This document shows positions 27,597 to 38,220 of a stretch of 64,000 nucleotides of DNA, in pieces. This DNA is from Bacteroidota bacterium (GTDB lineage: Bacteria > Bacteroidota > Ignavibacteria > Kryptoniales > JAKASW01), in assembly GCA_021789975.1 (NCBI GenBank), contig JAJYIT010000005.1, forward strand, positions 120,999 through 184,998, in the 5' to 3' direction. The position numbers were made by a program, and so were the translations under genes. The notes under the pieces are model-generated. The model was given only the letters and a program-made list of their open reading frames with translations. It searched no databases and was not told the origin of the DNA. Position 1 is the first letter of the stretch, and each line of letters starts with the position of its first letter.

Positions 27597-30022
27597 CCTC
27601 TTTTTTTCCTTCCGCCTGAAGTTGCCTTCAAATTCCCAAATGTATGCTTTATTGCATCTTCTATCTTCTCAATCGGTACCACCTCTAAACCTTCCTTCAC
27701 TTTCTCAGGTACCTCGACCATATCTTTCAGGTTCTCTTTCGGGACCAGGACTTTCTTTATACCGTACCTCTTAGCGGCAAGCATCTTTTCCATCAGACCG
27801 CCGATCTGGAGGACTTCACCGTTGAGGTTGATCTCGCCCGTCATTGCGACATCTGTTTTAACAGGTTTTTTCGTAGCCGCCGATATCAGAGCTATTGCCA
27901 TCGTGAGACCTGCAGACGGCCCGTCTTTCGGCGTTGCTCCTTCCGGCACATGGATATGAATCTCTTTTCCTTTGCTGAAATTCTTTGGTATTCCGAAACG
28001 TGAGGAGTTTGCGCGGACATAAGTCAGCGCCGCCCTTGCAGACTCCTGCATAACGTTTCCGAGACGTCCGGTCAACTGCAGTCTGTCTCCTCCTTCGATC
28101 AATACGGCTTCGATGTTGAGAATATCGCCACCTCCGCTGGTCCACGCAAGACCAAAAGCAACGCCTACCCGGCCTACCGCAGGAATTCGCTTGGAGTGGA
28201 ACTTCGGCACTCCGAGAAATTCTTCGACTTTCTTTTCATCAACCGAGACCGGCAAGTGGTTGGTTCCGCGATGGGCCTTGCGGGTCACCACCTCTTTCGC
28301 AATCTTCCGGCAAATACCCGCGATGGAGCGTTCCAGATTCCTGACGCCGGCCTCCCATGTATACTCCCGGATAACTTTCATGATCGCAGTCGGCTCGATC
28401 TTCGCGAATTTCTCATCCATACCGTGCGCGGCAAGCTGCTTCGGTATAATGTGGCGCTTTGCAATTTCGACCTTATCATAATCAAGATAGCCAGGCAATT
28501 CTATCACTTCCATCCGGTCCTCAAGAGGCTCAGGAATATTATCTCTTACATTGGCGGTGGTGATGAACAAGACCTTTGAAAGGTCATAGTCAACTTCCAG
28601 GTAGTGGTCCTGGAATGAGTGGTTCTGTTCAGGGTCGAGCACTTCCAGCAGTGCCGAGGACGGATCTCCGTGAAAATCATACGCTAGCTTGTCAATTTCA
28701 TCCAGAAGCATGACCGGGTTGACCACACCCGCTCTCTTCATGGCCTGGACGATTCGACCCGGGAGCGAGCCGACATAAGTCCTCCTGTGGCCGCGGATCT
28801 CAGCTTCGTCCCTGATGCCTCCGAGTGAGATATGAACAAATTTTCTCCCGAGCGCACGAGAGATCGATTTTGCAAGAGACGTCTTTCCAACCCCCGGAGG
28901 GCCGACAAAGCAGAGGATTTGGCCGGACGGGATCCATTCTTTAGAGCGATTCTCCTTGACAAGGTTCAGGACTGCCATCTGCTCAACGATCCGCTCCTTG
29001 GGCTTCTCCAGACCATAATGATCCTCGTCTAATATCTTCTTAACGTGCTCTATGTCAAGGTTGTCGTCTGTCCTGTTGTACCATGGCACATCTGTTACCC
29101 AATCCAGGTAATTTCTGATCACCGTCGCCTCAGGTGAGAATGCCTGCGTCCTTTTCAGTTTATCGAGTTCTTCCAGTGCCTTCGCTCTCGGCAGCTCCGG
29201 CATTCGTGCCTTCTCGATTTTATCCTTGAGTATTGCGATATCTCCAGTCGGATTCTCTTCACCAAGCTCGTCCTGCATTATGCGGACCTGTTCCTGAAGG
29301 TAATACTTCCGCTGGTTCTTCTGAATGCTGTCCTGGACCTTGTCGTCTATCTCCTGCTCGATCTTTAGAATATTCAACTCTTCCGCGAGGACTTTGATCA
29401 ACCTTTCATATTGTATTACCAAGCTCTTCAGACCAAACAGGTCGATCTTTTGTTGCATAGATAAATCGCTGTTGGCAAGTATGTAATAGAACCTGCGGTC
29501 CGGCTCTTCCATGTTCTCCAGCGACATCATGGTCTCGGGAGGAATATCCCTGCTGTTCTTGATATATTCCCGGAATAACTGAATTGCATGTTTTACATGC
29601 GCATCGAGCTGTGAGTTCTTCTTCGGTTGTTGAGAATTCAATCCATACTCGGCATGGAGGTTCCCATTCTCGTTGTAGAACTTCTTGACAAACGCTTGGG
29701 CTACTCCGTCTACGAGGACCTTGAGAAGGCCATTGGGAAGTTTCAATACCTGAAGTATCCTTGCCACCGTGCCTACCTTGTGTAGATCCTCAGCAGACGG
29801 TTCGTCCTTCGCACTTTCCTTTTGTGCAACTAGAAGAATGAATTTGTTTGACTTGGCCGCGCGCTCGACCGCCTCGACCGACTGCTCACGCCCAACAAGT
29901 ATCGGAAAAAGCATATAAGGAAGTACAAGCGAGTCCCTCAGAGGTAGTACTGGGAGACGGTTTGGTATGTCCTCTACTTTTGTTATTTCGTCTAAATTTC
30001 CTATATCATCGAATTCGTTCAA
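27593..30022 (-). CDS. lon: ATP-dependent protease La (LonA), copy 1
   Basis: LON N-domain, GPPGVGKTSLAKSI, LDEIDKLA, HVPEGATPKDGPSAGLTMAIAL catalytic region. Confidence 0.97.
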   Translation of the reverse strand: MNEFDDIGNLDEITKVEDIPNRLPVLPLRDSLVLPYMLFPILVGREQSVEAVERAAKSNKFILLVAQKESAKDEPSAEDLHKVGTVARILQVLKLPNGLLKVLVDGVAQAFVKKFYNENGNLHAEYGLNSQQPKKNSQLDAHVKHAIQLFREYIKNSRDIPPETMMSLENMEEPDRRFYYILANSDLSMQQKIDLFGLKSLVIQYERLIKVLAEELNILKIEQEIDDKVQDSIQKNQRKYYLQEQVRIMQDELGEENPTGDIAILKDKIEKARMPELPRAKALEELDKLKRTQAFSPEATVIRNYLDWVTDVPWYNRTDDNLDIEHVKKILDEDHYGLEKPKERIVEQMAVLNLVKENRSKEWIPSGQILCFVGPPGVGKTSLAKSISRALGRKFVHISLGGIRDEAEIRGHRRTYVGSLPGRIVQAMKRAGVVNPVMLLDEIDKLAYDFHGDPSSALLEVLDPEQNHSFQDHYLEVDYDLSKVLFITTANVRDNIPEPLEDRMEVIELPGYLDYDKVEIAKRHIIPKQLAAHGMDEKFAKIEPTAIMKVIREYTWEAGVRNLERSIAGICRKIAKEVVTRKAHRGTNHLPVSVDEKKVEEFLGVPKFHSKRIPAVGRVGVAFGLAWTSGGGDILNIEAVLIEGGDRLQLTGRLGNVMQESARAALTYVRANSSRFGIPKNFSKGKEIHIHVPEGATPKDGPSAGLTMAIALISAATKKPVKTDVAMTGEINLNGEVLQIGGLMEKMLAAKRYGIKKVLVPKENLKDMVEVPEKVKEGLEVVPIEKIEDAIKHTFGNLKATSGGRKKRG

Positions 30023-30305
30023 AACTTACTCCAAAGAGTGATTGATTTTCCAGGCTTGGCAGTAAAAATATAGCAGAGTCTGCATGGTTAAACAAGATTG
30101 GGGCACGTTCCGAATGCTTTGAACTTTCCGAATGTGCTGACTAACTTTTTAAAGATCCAAGATCACGAAGCTGTTTGACAAATTACTGCCGAGATGATGG
30201 ACGTAAATGCCGTGATGCGACACCCGGTAAGACCGGCGGTTCGTCTCACAAACGGCGACAATTTCCGACAGCCTCGGGTATGCACCAAACAAAAAGGAGT
30301 ATCCA

Positions 30306-32564
30306 ATGAAAATCCGCTTGGAAGATGCTCTCCAATACCACTCGAGTGGCAGAAGGGGAAAAGTTGAAGTTGTGCCGACTAAACCGTGCATTACACAGAG
30401 AGATCTGTCGCTGGCTTATACCCCCGGAGTCGCAGAGATTTGCAGAGTAATAGACAAAGATCCTGATTCAGTTTACGAATATACTTCAAAAGGCAATCTA
30501 GTTGCAGTTCTGTCGAACGGTACCGCAGTGTTAGGCCTGGGTAATATCGGTCCGCTAGCCGGCAAACCTGTCATGGAAGGCAAAGGCGTGCTCTTCAAGA
30601 GATTCGCAGACATCGATGTATTCGACATTGAGATCGACGCAAAAACACCGGAAGAAATTGTCGCGGTGGCAAAGGCACTTGAGCCTACGTTCGGCGGGAT
30701 CAACCTCGAAGACATTAAGGCACCTGATTGTTTCTACGTCGAAGAGAAGCTCAAGGGGTCGATGAGCATCCCGGTCTTTCACGATGACCAGCACGGAACG
30801 GCAATCATCAGTTCAGCCGCCCTGCTTAATGCAGTCGAAATCGCAGGGAAGAAGATTTCGGAGGTGAAGATCGTAGTAAACGGTGCCGGCGCCGCTGCCA
30901 TCGCATGCTCAAAGCTTTACCTCAAGCTCGGAGCCAGGCTCGAAAATGTCACCATGTGCGACTCAAAAGGGGTAATCTACAAAGGGCGCACGGCATCGAT
31001 GAACCCATACAAGGAACAATTCGCGGTGCAAACCAATGCCCGCACGCTCGGACAGGCTCTTGTGGGCGCGGATATCTTCGTCGGCTTGTCCGTGGCAAAT
31101 GTCGTAACCAAAGATATGTTGCGCTCGATGGCACCGGACCCCATCGTTTTTGCAATGGCTAATCCCGATCCGGAGATTACTTATGAAGATGCTATGGAAG
31201 CGCGAAAAGACGTCATAATGGCAACTGGAAGAAGCGATTACCCGAATCAGGTTAATAACGTCCTCGGCTTTCCCTTCATTTTCCGGGGAGCACTCGATGT
31301 CCGTGCGAAAACTATAAACGAAGAAATGAAGGTCGCGGCGGTAAACGCACTCGCATCGCTGGCGAAGGAGACTGTTCCGGATTCAGTCAAGAGAGCATAT
31401 GGTGGAATTGAGCTTGGATTCGGAAGGGATTACATAATCCCGAAGCCGTTTGACCCTCGTGTTATCACAAGAGTTGCGCCCGCGGTTGCAAAGGCCGCGA
31501 TGGATAGCGGTGTTGCAAGGTTGAAGATCGAAAGTTGGGAAAGATATGAATACCAGCTCGAAGAGAGAATGGGCATTACACGAGAAGTGGTGCGGACGGC
31601 AATCACCAAATCACATCGAAGCGGAAAGAGGATCGTATTCCCCGAGGGAGAAGAGACGAAAATTCTTCTCGCCGCCCAGCTAATAGTAGATGAAGAAATA
31701 GCAAAACCTGTTCTCCTTGGAAACAGGTCGCGAATAGAAACGAAAGCGCATGAGCTGAAAGTCGATCTGGACGATATCGAAATAATCGATCCGACAAAAT
31801 TTGAAAAGCGGGAAAGTTATGTGGACGCACTATTTGAAATGAGAAAGAGAAAGGGGTTGACACGGGCAGAGGCGGCAAGATATGTTGAAAGATCAAACTA
31901 CCTTGGCGCCATGATGGTACACATGAACGATGCCGACGGGTTGGTCTCCGGGCTGACACAATCGTATCCGAACACCATTCGCCCTGCGCTGCAGGTCATC
32001 GGGATGGCAGAAGGAAGAAACCGGGTCGCCGGGCTGTATATAGTAATGACTAAACGCGAGCAATATTTCTTCGCAGACACAACGGTGAACATAGACCCAA
32101 CGGCAAATGAACTTGCAGAGATCGCGGTGATGACGGCGGAGGTGGTGAAGAGGTTCAACATTGTGCCGAAAGTCGCTATGCTGTCGTTCAGCAATTTCGG
32201 AAATACCCGCCTTCCTCAATCGATCAAAGTCCAGGAAGCGGTGGAAATTGCTCACAGGCTTGATCCAAATCTTACAATCGATGGTGAGGTACAGGCCGAC
32301 ATCGCGCTTGCTTCCGATGTGCTCGAAGAAGTCTATCCATTCTCGTCTCTCAAAGGTGGCGTCAACACCCTGATCTTCCCCGATCTCAATGCGGGAAACA
32401 TCGCATATAAGCTTATGGGAAAAATAGGCGGAGCCACATTGTTGGGACCGATTCTGATGGGAATGAAGAAACCTGTCCACGTGTTGCAGCAGGGTTGCGA
32501 CGTTGATGCCATCGTTAACATAGCAGCGGTCTGTGCTGTTGAGGCAATAGACCGGAAAAAATAG
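30306..32564 (+). CDS. maeB: NADP-dependent malic enzyme with phosphotransacetylase-like C-terminal domain
   Basis: [31 protein letters not shown]-terminal PTA-like domain ([15 protein letters not shown]...[15 protein letters not shown]). Confidence 0.96.
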   Translation: MKIRLEDALQYHSSGRRGKVEVVPTKPCITQRDLSLAYTPGVAEICRVIDKDPDSVYEYTSKGNLVAVLSNGTAVLGLGNIGPLAGKPVMEGKGVLFKRFADIDVFDIEIDAKTPEEIVAVAKALEPTFGGINLEDIKAPDCFYVEEKLKGSMSIPVFHDDQHGTAIISSAALLNAVEIAGKKISEVKIVVNGAGAAAIACSKLYLKLGARLENVTMCDSKGVIYKGRTASMNPYKEQFAVQTNARTLGQALVGADIFVGLSVANVVTKDMLRSMAPDPIVFAMANPDPEITYEDAMEARKDVIMATGRSDYPNQVNNVLGFPFIFRGALDVRAKTINEEMKVAAVNALASLAKETVPDSVKRAYGGIELGFGRDYIIPKPFDPRVITRVAPAVAKAAMDSGVARLKIESWERYEYQLEERMGITREVVRTAITKSHRSGKRIVFPEGEETKILLAAQLIVDEEIAKPVLLGNRSRIETKAHELKVDLDDIEIIDPTKFEKRESYVDALFEMRKRKGLTRAEAARYVERSNYLGAMMVHMNDADGLVSGLTQSYPNTIRPALQVIGMAEGRNRVAGLYIVMTKREQYFFADTTVNIDPTANELAEIAVMTAEVVKRFNIVPKVAMLSFSNFGNTRLPQSIKVQEAVEIAHRLDPNLTIDGEVQADIALASDVLEEVYPFSSLKGGVNTLIFPDLNAGNIAYKLMGKIGGATLLGPILMGMKKPVHVLQQGCDVDAIVNIAAVCAVEAIDRKK

Positions 32565-32595
32565 CAGATTTCGAAAGTACCGACGCGCTTGGATT

Positions 32596-32633
32596 TTCGG
32601 TCCCTCGGCGTAGTTGAAAACCGGGGGACCGAA
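32596..32633 (+). terminator. strong hairpin downstream of maeB
   Basis: TTCGGTCCCTCGG / CCGGGGGACCGAA, 13-bp stem with one G-T wobble and 12-nt loop. Confidence 0.6.
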
Positions 32634-32946
32634 ACCGGAGCGAATGTTCTCCTACTAATTCATTCTGAACGGCTTCACAGTTCCCAATATTCATTCAGGA
32701 GCGCGACAATGCGTTCTCGTTCAGTTACCAACCAGCTCTTCAGTTTGAATGACCAGGTAACGCTCATAGGCAAATAGTTGCCCGCGCACATCGAGAACTT
32801 AGAGTTTTTCGGGATTCAGCCCCTGGATAGAACATCGTTTCGGGCAAAAACTTTTGAGACGCGTGAGAAGCGTCAAGAGAATTGGAACTTACTTAGATCT
32901 GACTTCAGCTAATGAGTGTTCGATTCGCTGCCAGTCGGGCGTGATC

Positions 32947-33336
32947 TCAGCTCCCAAGGTAGACAACCTTGACTTCCGTTACATTCCGCAGGTCGGTCGC
33001 CGCAAGCGTCTTAGCCTCGCCGTTTTGGAGATTCAACCGGCTACTGCGATTGTTTGAATCAATCTCTACCATCAAGCTGCTGCCGCTATGCAAGATGATT
33101 CCGCCGTCGGGCGTCGATACCGCGCTCGCGACGGACCTCTGGTCGGAAAGCTTACTCGTTCTTTCAAACGAAAATCCTGGGGCAGCCACTACCTTCACCG
33201 ATACGGTTGCTGAGGCTCTCACTTGAGCATTAGCCGACGCCGCGAAGATGATCGCACCGAAGAAGACGACAAGTAGCTGTATGGTTCTTTTGGTGTTCAT
33301 TGGTCTCTGCTGCTGTTTCTTCCAAAACAGTGCCAA
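32947..33336 (-). CDS. small secreted protein, possible pilus subunit-like
   Basis: signal peptide ...FAASANAQ then VRASATVSVKVVAAPGFSFE, resembling the start of the DUF4402-type subunits upstream. Confidence 0.5.
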   Translation of the reverse strand: MALFWKKQQQRPMNTKRTIQLLVVFFGAIIFAASANAQVRASATVSVKVVAAPGFSFERTSKLSDQRSVASAVSTPDGGIILHSGSSLMVEIDSNNRSSRLNLQNGEAKTLAATDLRNVTEVKVVYLGS

Positions 33337-33830
33337 CGCTCGGCAAAGTTTCCTGCGGACCCGTCATCCCGGTAACCAAGATAGTTTCAGATGTTTGCAT
33401 AGAAGCACGATTGAGATAGCCGAGAATAAGATCGGTCTCAAACAGGAATTATTTTCCTGTGCCGGTAATAATTGCTTAACGGATTCTCAGGGGGAAGCCC
33501 TTCTACGAACCGGTTGATGAAGATGATTGGATATTTAGCATGCTACCTGCAAAGTCGCCATTCCGAACGACAGACTACTAACCCAGGTCTTGCATTGAGA
33601 AGATCGGCGAACCGACAAGCATAGGAAAATGTCACGCGTGCATACATCGGTTGCGGGTTAGACACGGAAATGGGGAGTATTCGTTGGATGAATTTGATCA
33701 GTGATCTTTGGCAGTACCGGGTTCAATCCGATTGGCGGGAGCTAAATCACTCGGGCGTTTGAGTAGCGTGTTCTGGAGAGTAACTTGCGCAACACTTCAG
33801 TTGCTTCACGAGCAGTCCGGTAGGCTCGCG

Positions 33831-36800
33831 TCAAGACTTTAAAAGCGCGCGTAGTCCTCTAGTAGTGATTGCGGTAACGAGTCTCTTCGAATCTTTCAGG
33901 ATGCTTGATAGCCTGGTAGCGTCGGTCAATGATTTGAGCGACACGAGGCGTATCCAGTACAGAAAATTTGATGGCTGGCGAACCACAGGGACAATGAACG
34001 CATCACCGAAGCCGCGAATACCAGCAACGTCATGAAGCGTTTTAACTGCCTCACGATCCTCCAACATAGTGTCCGATTGGACAGCATACAGATCGGAAAC
34101 ATCATTAAATCTCAAGTGAAATCTCATACTGGTTTTCTCGGCGGCAAACCTCACAGACCGGACCGCGAGCAGACTATCTTTGAACGCCCCAACCTGTATC
34201 GTGTAGCCTTCGCGTTTTGGTTGCGTGAGCGAGACTCCGTGCGGTTTCGGCGCAACTTTATCCTGCTCCGGTCCAATGACCTCTCCCGATTCGGTCGATT
34301 TCTTATCTCGCAGAAAAATGCGGAGACCTTGCACGAAGTCTCCATTCTTCGTTGTTTTGACGTTGAACTTCAAAATGGCCGGATCGGAATACATGTCGAC
34401 TATTTCAAGCTGGCTCGAATCTACATACGCCTCGTATTCCCCCGGGGGAATTCCCATGTAGTAGAAACTGCCGTCGTTGAAGACGGTGATTGTTTTTGTG
34501 AAGTTCGAGTTGAGCGATCTGACCATCATGATCAACCCTGAAACAGCGGTCTCCGCCCCGTTCGATTTTCTCAATACCTTTCCCTCGATAATGCCTCCGA
34601 CATAGAAAGGTATATCGATCCGTTTGTAGGAGTCAGGATCGGTAACAAATGAAAATGATTTATCCTTCGGTATCCATAGCGGATTGCTGATTGAGTTGAC
34701 GTCCACGTCGGCACTGTACTGTGTATAGGGAAGAAGGTTCCAATCGCGGATTATTCCGTTCCGCGAAGTCGATGAAGAGGCAGACTGTCTGAGAGTCACT
34801 TGCCCGTCTTTTATTATTTCGTCACCCTTAACATACCTCCCGTTCCCGACTGTGTCTATAAACATTCTCATTGAAACTGCCGAGTGTCCGACCCATGGAA
34901 TATCCGAGAACTGGAAACTGCCGTAGTTTGCGTCGAAGCCGACCGAGCCGGTCAGGTTCTCGGTGTACCATCCTGCACCGTTTTGCGACTGGGCAGTACT
35001 TGTCGAGCGAGTGAACGGTAAGTCCGCGGTAATTTGAAGACTAAAAACCGTAAGCTTATTTACAAAATCACGATCAGCGGATACGCTTAGCCGTATATAT
35101 CTATCAATATTCTTGGAGAGCTGAAAATTAATATCATCCGGTGAGGTCTTGAGAATGCCATACCTTGCGTTAACACCGAGAAGAGAACCATCGAGAAAAC
35201 TAAGCCCTCCTTCTCCAAAGAAGAGAGAATAAAGGACCGATGCGGTGACGGAGTATGTGCGCAAAGGAGGCCCGCCTGCGTAATCCGTAACCGACCCGGT
35301 ATAACCGACGGATGCATTGATTTGAGAAAAGCTTGAACTCAGGTAGCCCGAATAATTGTAATTAGTCAAACCTGCTGAATAGCTGACCGCTTCGCCGGCG
35401 CCGCGCAGATTGAGACCAAGATCTCCGATATCTAGTGGGAGATAGAAATCCACATCTCCTTGTTGTGTCCTTCCGCTTGGGTTGTACAGCAGATTGTTTT
35501 GAAATTTCTCATACATCAGATCGAATGATGCCTGTGACGCATACAAAGCGGTGAACGTAGATCGATAGAACGCAGTCGGAGCGGCATCAGCGCTCAACAT
35601 ATACTCCGGGCTAAACCTGACGGAAAGTGAGTTGTAGAAAAGCGGCTTTGCAAACAGAGGGTTATCCACGTAGTCCATGCCGACCTTGTCGGTCAACCAA
35701 CCTGTTATGCCGGCAACTGCATTCGCCGAGAGAAAATTGTAATCTGTGTTGTTAACCTTTCCGGCGCTGAAAGTGTAGTTGATCTGACCTGCCGGATTGA
35801 AAGTGAAAGGCACCTGAATGCGCCTGTCGCTCTCCCGGAACTCCCCATTCGGGCCGTAGTATTTCAGTTGGACAAAAGTTGTCCCATAAACCAGGGGGAG
35901 ATTGAAATGAGCGAACCCGTTGGAGTCGGCCTTTGCGTATCCGACAAGGCTCCCATTCATATAGAGGTCAACATCCCAGCCGGGTTTAGTCCTCGCTTCA
36001 ATCGAATACTTGCCAAAGAGTGTTCTGATCGTGACAGGTTCATTCGATATCTGAGCTCCTCTGAACCCATACTGAGTCAGCCCGTCCGAATAGAGATTTC
36101 CGAGAGCCGCGGAAGTGATGTAGTCCGTCGAGTCAAACACATACCGCCAACTAAAAGTACTTGAAGCGATTTGTGAACCATTTGGAGAGGCTATGCCGAG
36201 AATCGATCCCTCAGCATCGCCTCCCAAGACCTCGGTGCCTCCGTTGAACCCGTAGCTGTATGACGTCTGGCCAGGTCCATGAAACGCAGACAATGAATAG
36301 TCTAATATCCCTCCGTTCAAGAGTGATCTCTTCATCGGATACATCAAAGGGGCCTGAATCAATTCAGCTTGCGGCGACTTTATCAGAAAGTTGCGCTTGA
36401 TTTCTCTATCATAGTCAGCGACTATCGGCAATTTGAGATTGGTGCTCAGCACAAGATTCAGGGAACTGAAGTCCACAACAAATTTCAACCCGAATACTCT
36501 TCTGAAAACCGACGGGAGGAGATAGTAATCAAGTTGCCCGGCGATTGTCTCCGCTGTGTCGAGTCTAATTTCCTTGCCGCCGATTGTGGCCACACCAGAC
36601 TTGAAATCGACCTCATATAAATCGTCCGGCTTAATAAAGAAGCCGCCTATCTTGCCTCTCTTCATATCAAGCTTCTGGTCGATCTTGAGCTGCTTGAATA
36701 GTGTAGAGATAGGAATGTATACAGAATCGCGGTAGTAGATCGCTGTAACGATATTATTTATCAGGCCACTGTAGCTGAAGGACAAGTATACTTCCTGAGC

Positions 36801-36890
36801 TTCTTCAGGGATGCGCGGAGCGGCCGACGACGTGGACGTCGCGGCGAGAATTCCAATGAGGAAGACAGCCCGGTAAAACTTCAGTCGCAA
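33831..36890 (-). CDS. outer membrane usher-like protein with carboxypeptidase-like and C-terminal SPOR domains
   Basis: usher plug-like PGWDVDLYMNGSLVGYAKADSNGFAHFNLPLVYG..YYGPNGEFRESDRRIQVPFTFNPAGQINYTFSAGK; VGGIIEGKVLRKSNGAETAVSG; SPOR-like YTIQVGAFKDSLLAVRSVRFA. Confidence 0.75.
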   Translation of the reverse strand: MRLKFYRAVFLIGILAATSTSSAAPRIPEEAQEVYLSFSYSGLINNIVTAIYYRDSVYIPISTLFKQLKIDQKLDMKRGKIGGFFIKPDDLYEVDFKSGVATIGGKEIRLDTAETIAGQLDYYLLPSVFRRVFGLKFVVDFSSLNLVLSTNLKLPIVADYDREIKRNFLIKSPQAELIQAPLMYPMKRSLLNGGILDYSLSAFHGPGQTSYSYGFNGGTEVLGGDAEGSILGIASPNGSQIASSTFSWRYVFDSTDYITSAALGNLYSDGLTQYGFRGAQISNEPVTIRTLFGKYSIEARTKPGWDVDLYMNGSLVGYAKADSNGFAHFNLPLVYGTTFVQLKYYGPNGEFRESDRRIQVPFTFNPAGQINYTFSAGKVNNTDYNFLSANAVAGITGWLTDKVGMDYVDNPLFAKPLFYNSLSVRFSPEYMLSADAAPTAFYRSTFTALYASQASFDLMYEKFQNNLLYNPSGRTQQGDVDFYLPLDIGDLGLNLRGAGEAVSYSAGLTNYNYSGYLSSSFSQINASVGYTGSVTDYAGGPPLRTYSVTASVLYSLFFGEGGLSFLDGSLLGVNARYGILKTSPDDINFQLSKNIDRYIRLSVSADRDFVNKLTVFSLQITADLPFTRSTSTAQSQNGAGWYTENLTGSVGFDANYGSFQFSDIPWVGHSAVSMRMFIDTVGNGRYVKGDEIIKDGQVTLRQSASSSTSRNGIIRDWNLLPYTQYSADVDVNSISNPLWIPKDKSFSFVTDPDSYKRIDIPFYVGGIIEGKVLRKSNGAETAVSGLIMMVRSLNSNFTKTITVFNDGSFYYMGIPPGEYEAYVDSSQLEIVDMYSDPAILKFNVKTTKNGDFVQGLRIFLRDKKSTESGEVIGPEQDKVAPKPHGVSLTQPKREGYTIQVGAFKDSLLAVRSVRFAAEKTSMRFHLRFNDVSDLYAVQSDTMLEDREAVKTLHDVAGIRGFGDAFIVPVVRQPSNFLYWIRLVSLKSLTDATRLSSILKDSKRLVTAITTRGLRALLKS

Positions 36891-36902
36891 GCCTGCGTTC
36901 TC

Positions 36903-37181
36903 CTAATGTTGGTTAGCCGTGACAAGAAGAGAAATGCCGGCTCCGTAAATTTCGTTCCTGAATGAAAGATGTTCCTTCCTGGAACGGTACTCTCCAGCCA
37001 AGTCCTTCGAGAAAGACCTCAATGTGATTAGATCCCTCTCACATTGAAAGAAGCAGATTGGAAAAGTGATTGACACAGGTTCGACCAGGTATTCAAGGAT
37101 CACCTTCTTAGCTTCTCCGAATGTTTGGCGCCCTCGAATTCGTGATCCGTTACTTTGTTGTAGTCTTTTGCTTAGCATCAC
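36903..37181 (-). CDS. small ORF between chaperone and usher, unknown
   Basis: ORF only. Confidence 0.25.
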   Translation of the reverse strand: MMLSKRLQQSNGSRIRGRQTFGEAKKVILEYLVEPVSITFPICFFQCERDLITLRSFSKDLAGEYRSRKEHLSFRNEIYGAGISLLVTANQH

Positions 37182-37360
37182 TTGGGGAAGCAGTTAGGTT
37201 TAGATGAAACCCGATATCCCCGTGTCGAGAATCTCGCGGGTAACACTCAAAAACTCCAGGGATAACGCTTCTAAAAAATCACCTTAGCCTACTCAACGTA
37301 AGATATGTCCCTCTCCGGAAAACCCAGTTGACACGATCTTGTTTTCTAAAGGTGCGGCCG

Positions 37361-38182
37361 TCACTGGACGGAAAATGTAATAGCCTTCTTAATGGGAGCA
37401 ACTTTCAAAAGATCTTGATCAGGGACATCAGCCCTCCTGGATTTCAACTTCAACTCTGCAGTGTACCTGCCACTCTGTAGCTTCGCTAGAGGAATATTGA
37501 ATCTCGTATACATGTCACTTCGGTATATAGCAATCACCTGCTGGTCCGAATACACAACGCTATCGACACGGTTCTTTACGACGGCAGAGATAGTGCCGAG
37601 GAACGGGGAATTACCTCCGCGCGAGATGTGAGCTACTAGGGTGAAAGAGGCAGAGTCCGGATATGCACTTACCTCGGGGATAGAAACACTCGTGTTGACA
37701 TTACCCTTTTCATATATCACGGTCGTCACTTGCTGGAGAACAAAGGTTATGTTTGCGGTAATCCCTCCTTTTACCGTGTCGATCATCTTTGCCTGGGGAG
37801 TGGAACTTGTTATCAGTCGAGTCCAATACTCTCCGTCAGCCATACCGGGAGGGGCAGATATCAGCAGCCTGACAACTTGCTGCTGTTCAGGGTTGAGAAT
37901 AAATTTCTCAGGAAATCCTCTGATCCAGCCTTCACACGAATGCTTTTCAGCCGCCAGGCTGTCGTCGTACTGCATGCGCACGTTTCCGAGGGAATCCGAT
38001 TCGGGATAACCAAACCTGAACGAGACAGAAATTTCCTGAGGGACTGTCGATTTGTTTATTACAAGGAAAGTGCCGAACGGCGAGTGGTCGCTCATAAAGA
38101 GAATTGTCGGGGCTACTACTACCTGCGCATTTGCCAGCGGGCCCCAAAGCGCTACAAGCACGAACAAGAGAAGCTTTTTCAT
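37361..38182 (-). CDS. PapD-like periplasmic pilus chaperone
   Basis: signal peptide; VVVAPTILFMSDHSPFGTFLVINKSTVPQEISVSFRFGYP...ILNPEQQQVVRLLISAPPGMADGEYWTRLI. Confidence 0.8.
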   Translation of the reverse strand: MKKLLLFVLVALWGPLANAQVVVAPTILFMSDHSPFGTFLVINKSTVPQEISVSFRFGYPESDSLGNVRMQYDDSLAAEKHSCEGWIRGFPEKFILNPEQQQVVRLLISAPPGMADGEYWTRLITSSTPQAKMIDTVKGGITANITFVLQQVTTVIYEKGNVNTSVSIPEVSAYPDSASFTLVAHISRGGNSPFLGTISAVVKNRVDSVVYSDQQVIAIYRSDMYTRFNIPLAKLQSGRYTAELKLKSRRADVPDQDLLKVAPIKKAITFSVQ

Positions 38183-38220
38183 GGGAATAAGTTAGATAAT
38201 AGTGGATTGCTCTGCAATTA

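Noticed and set aside
30130-30300. Possible riboswitch upstream of maeB
   Set aside because: GC-rich paired segments are visible but no known riboswitch consensus could be matched by eye.
31893-32480. 195-aa minus-strand ORF
   Set aside because: Antisense to the PTA-like domain of maeB.
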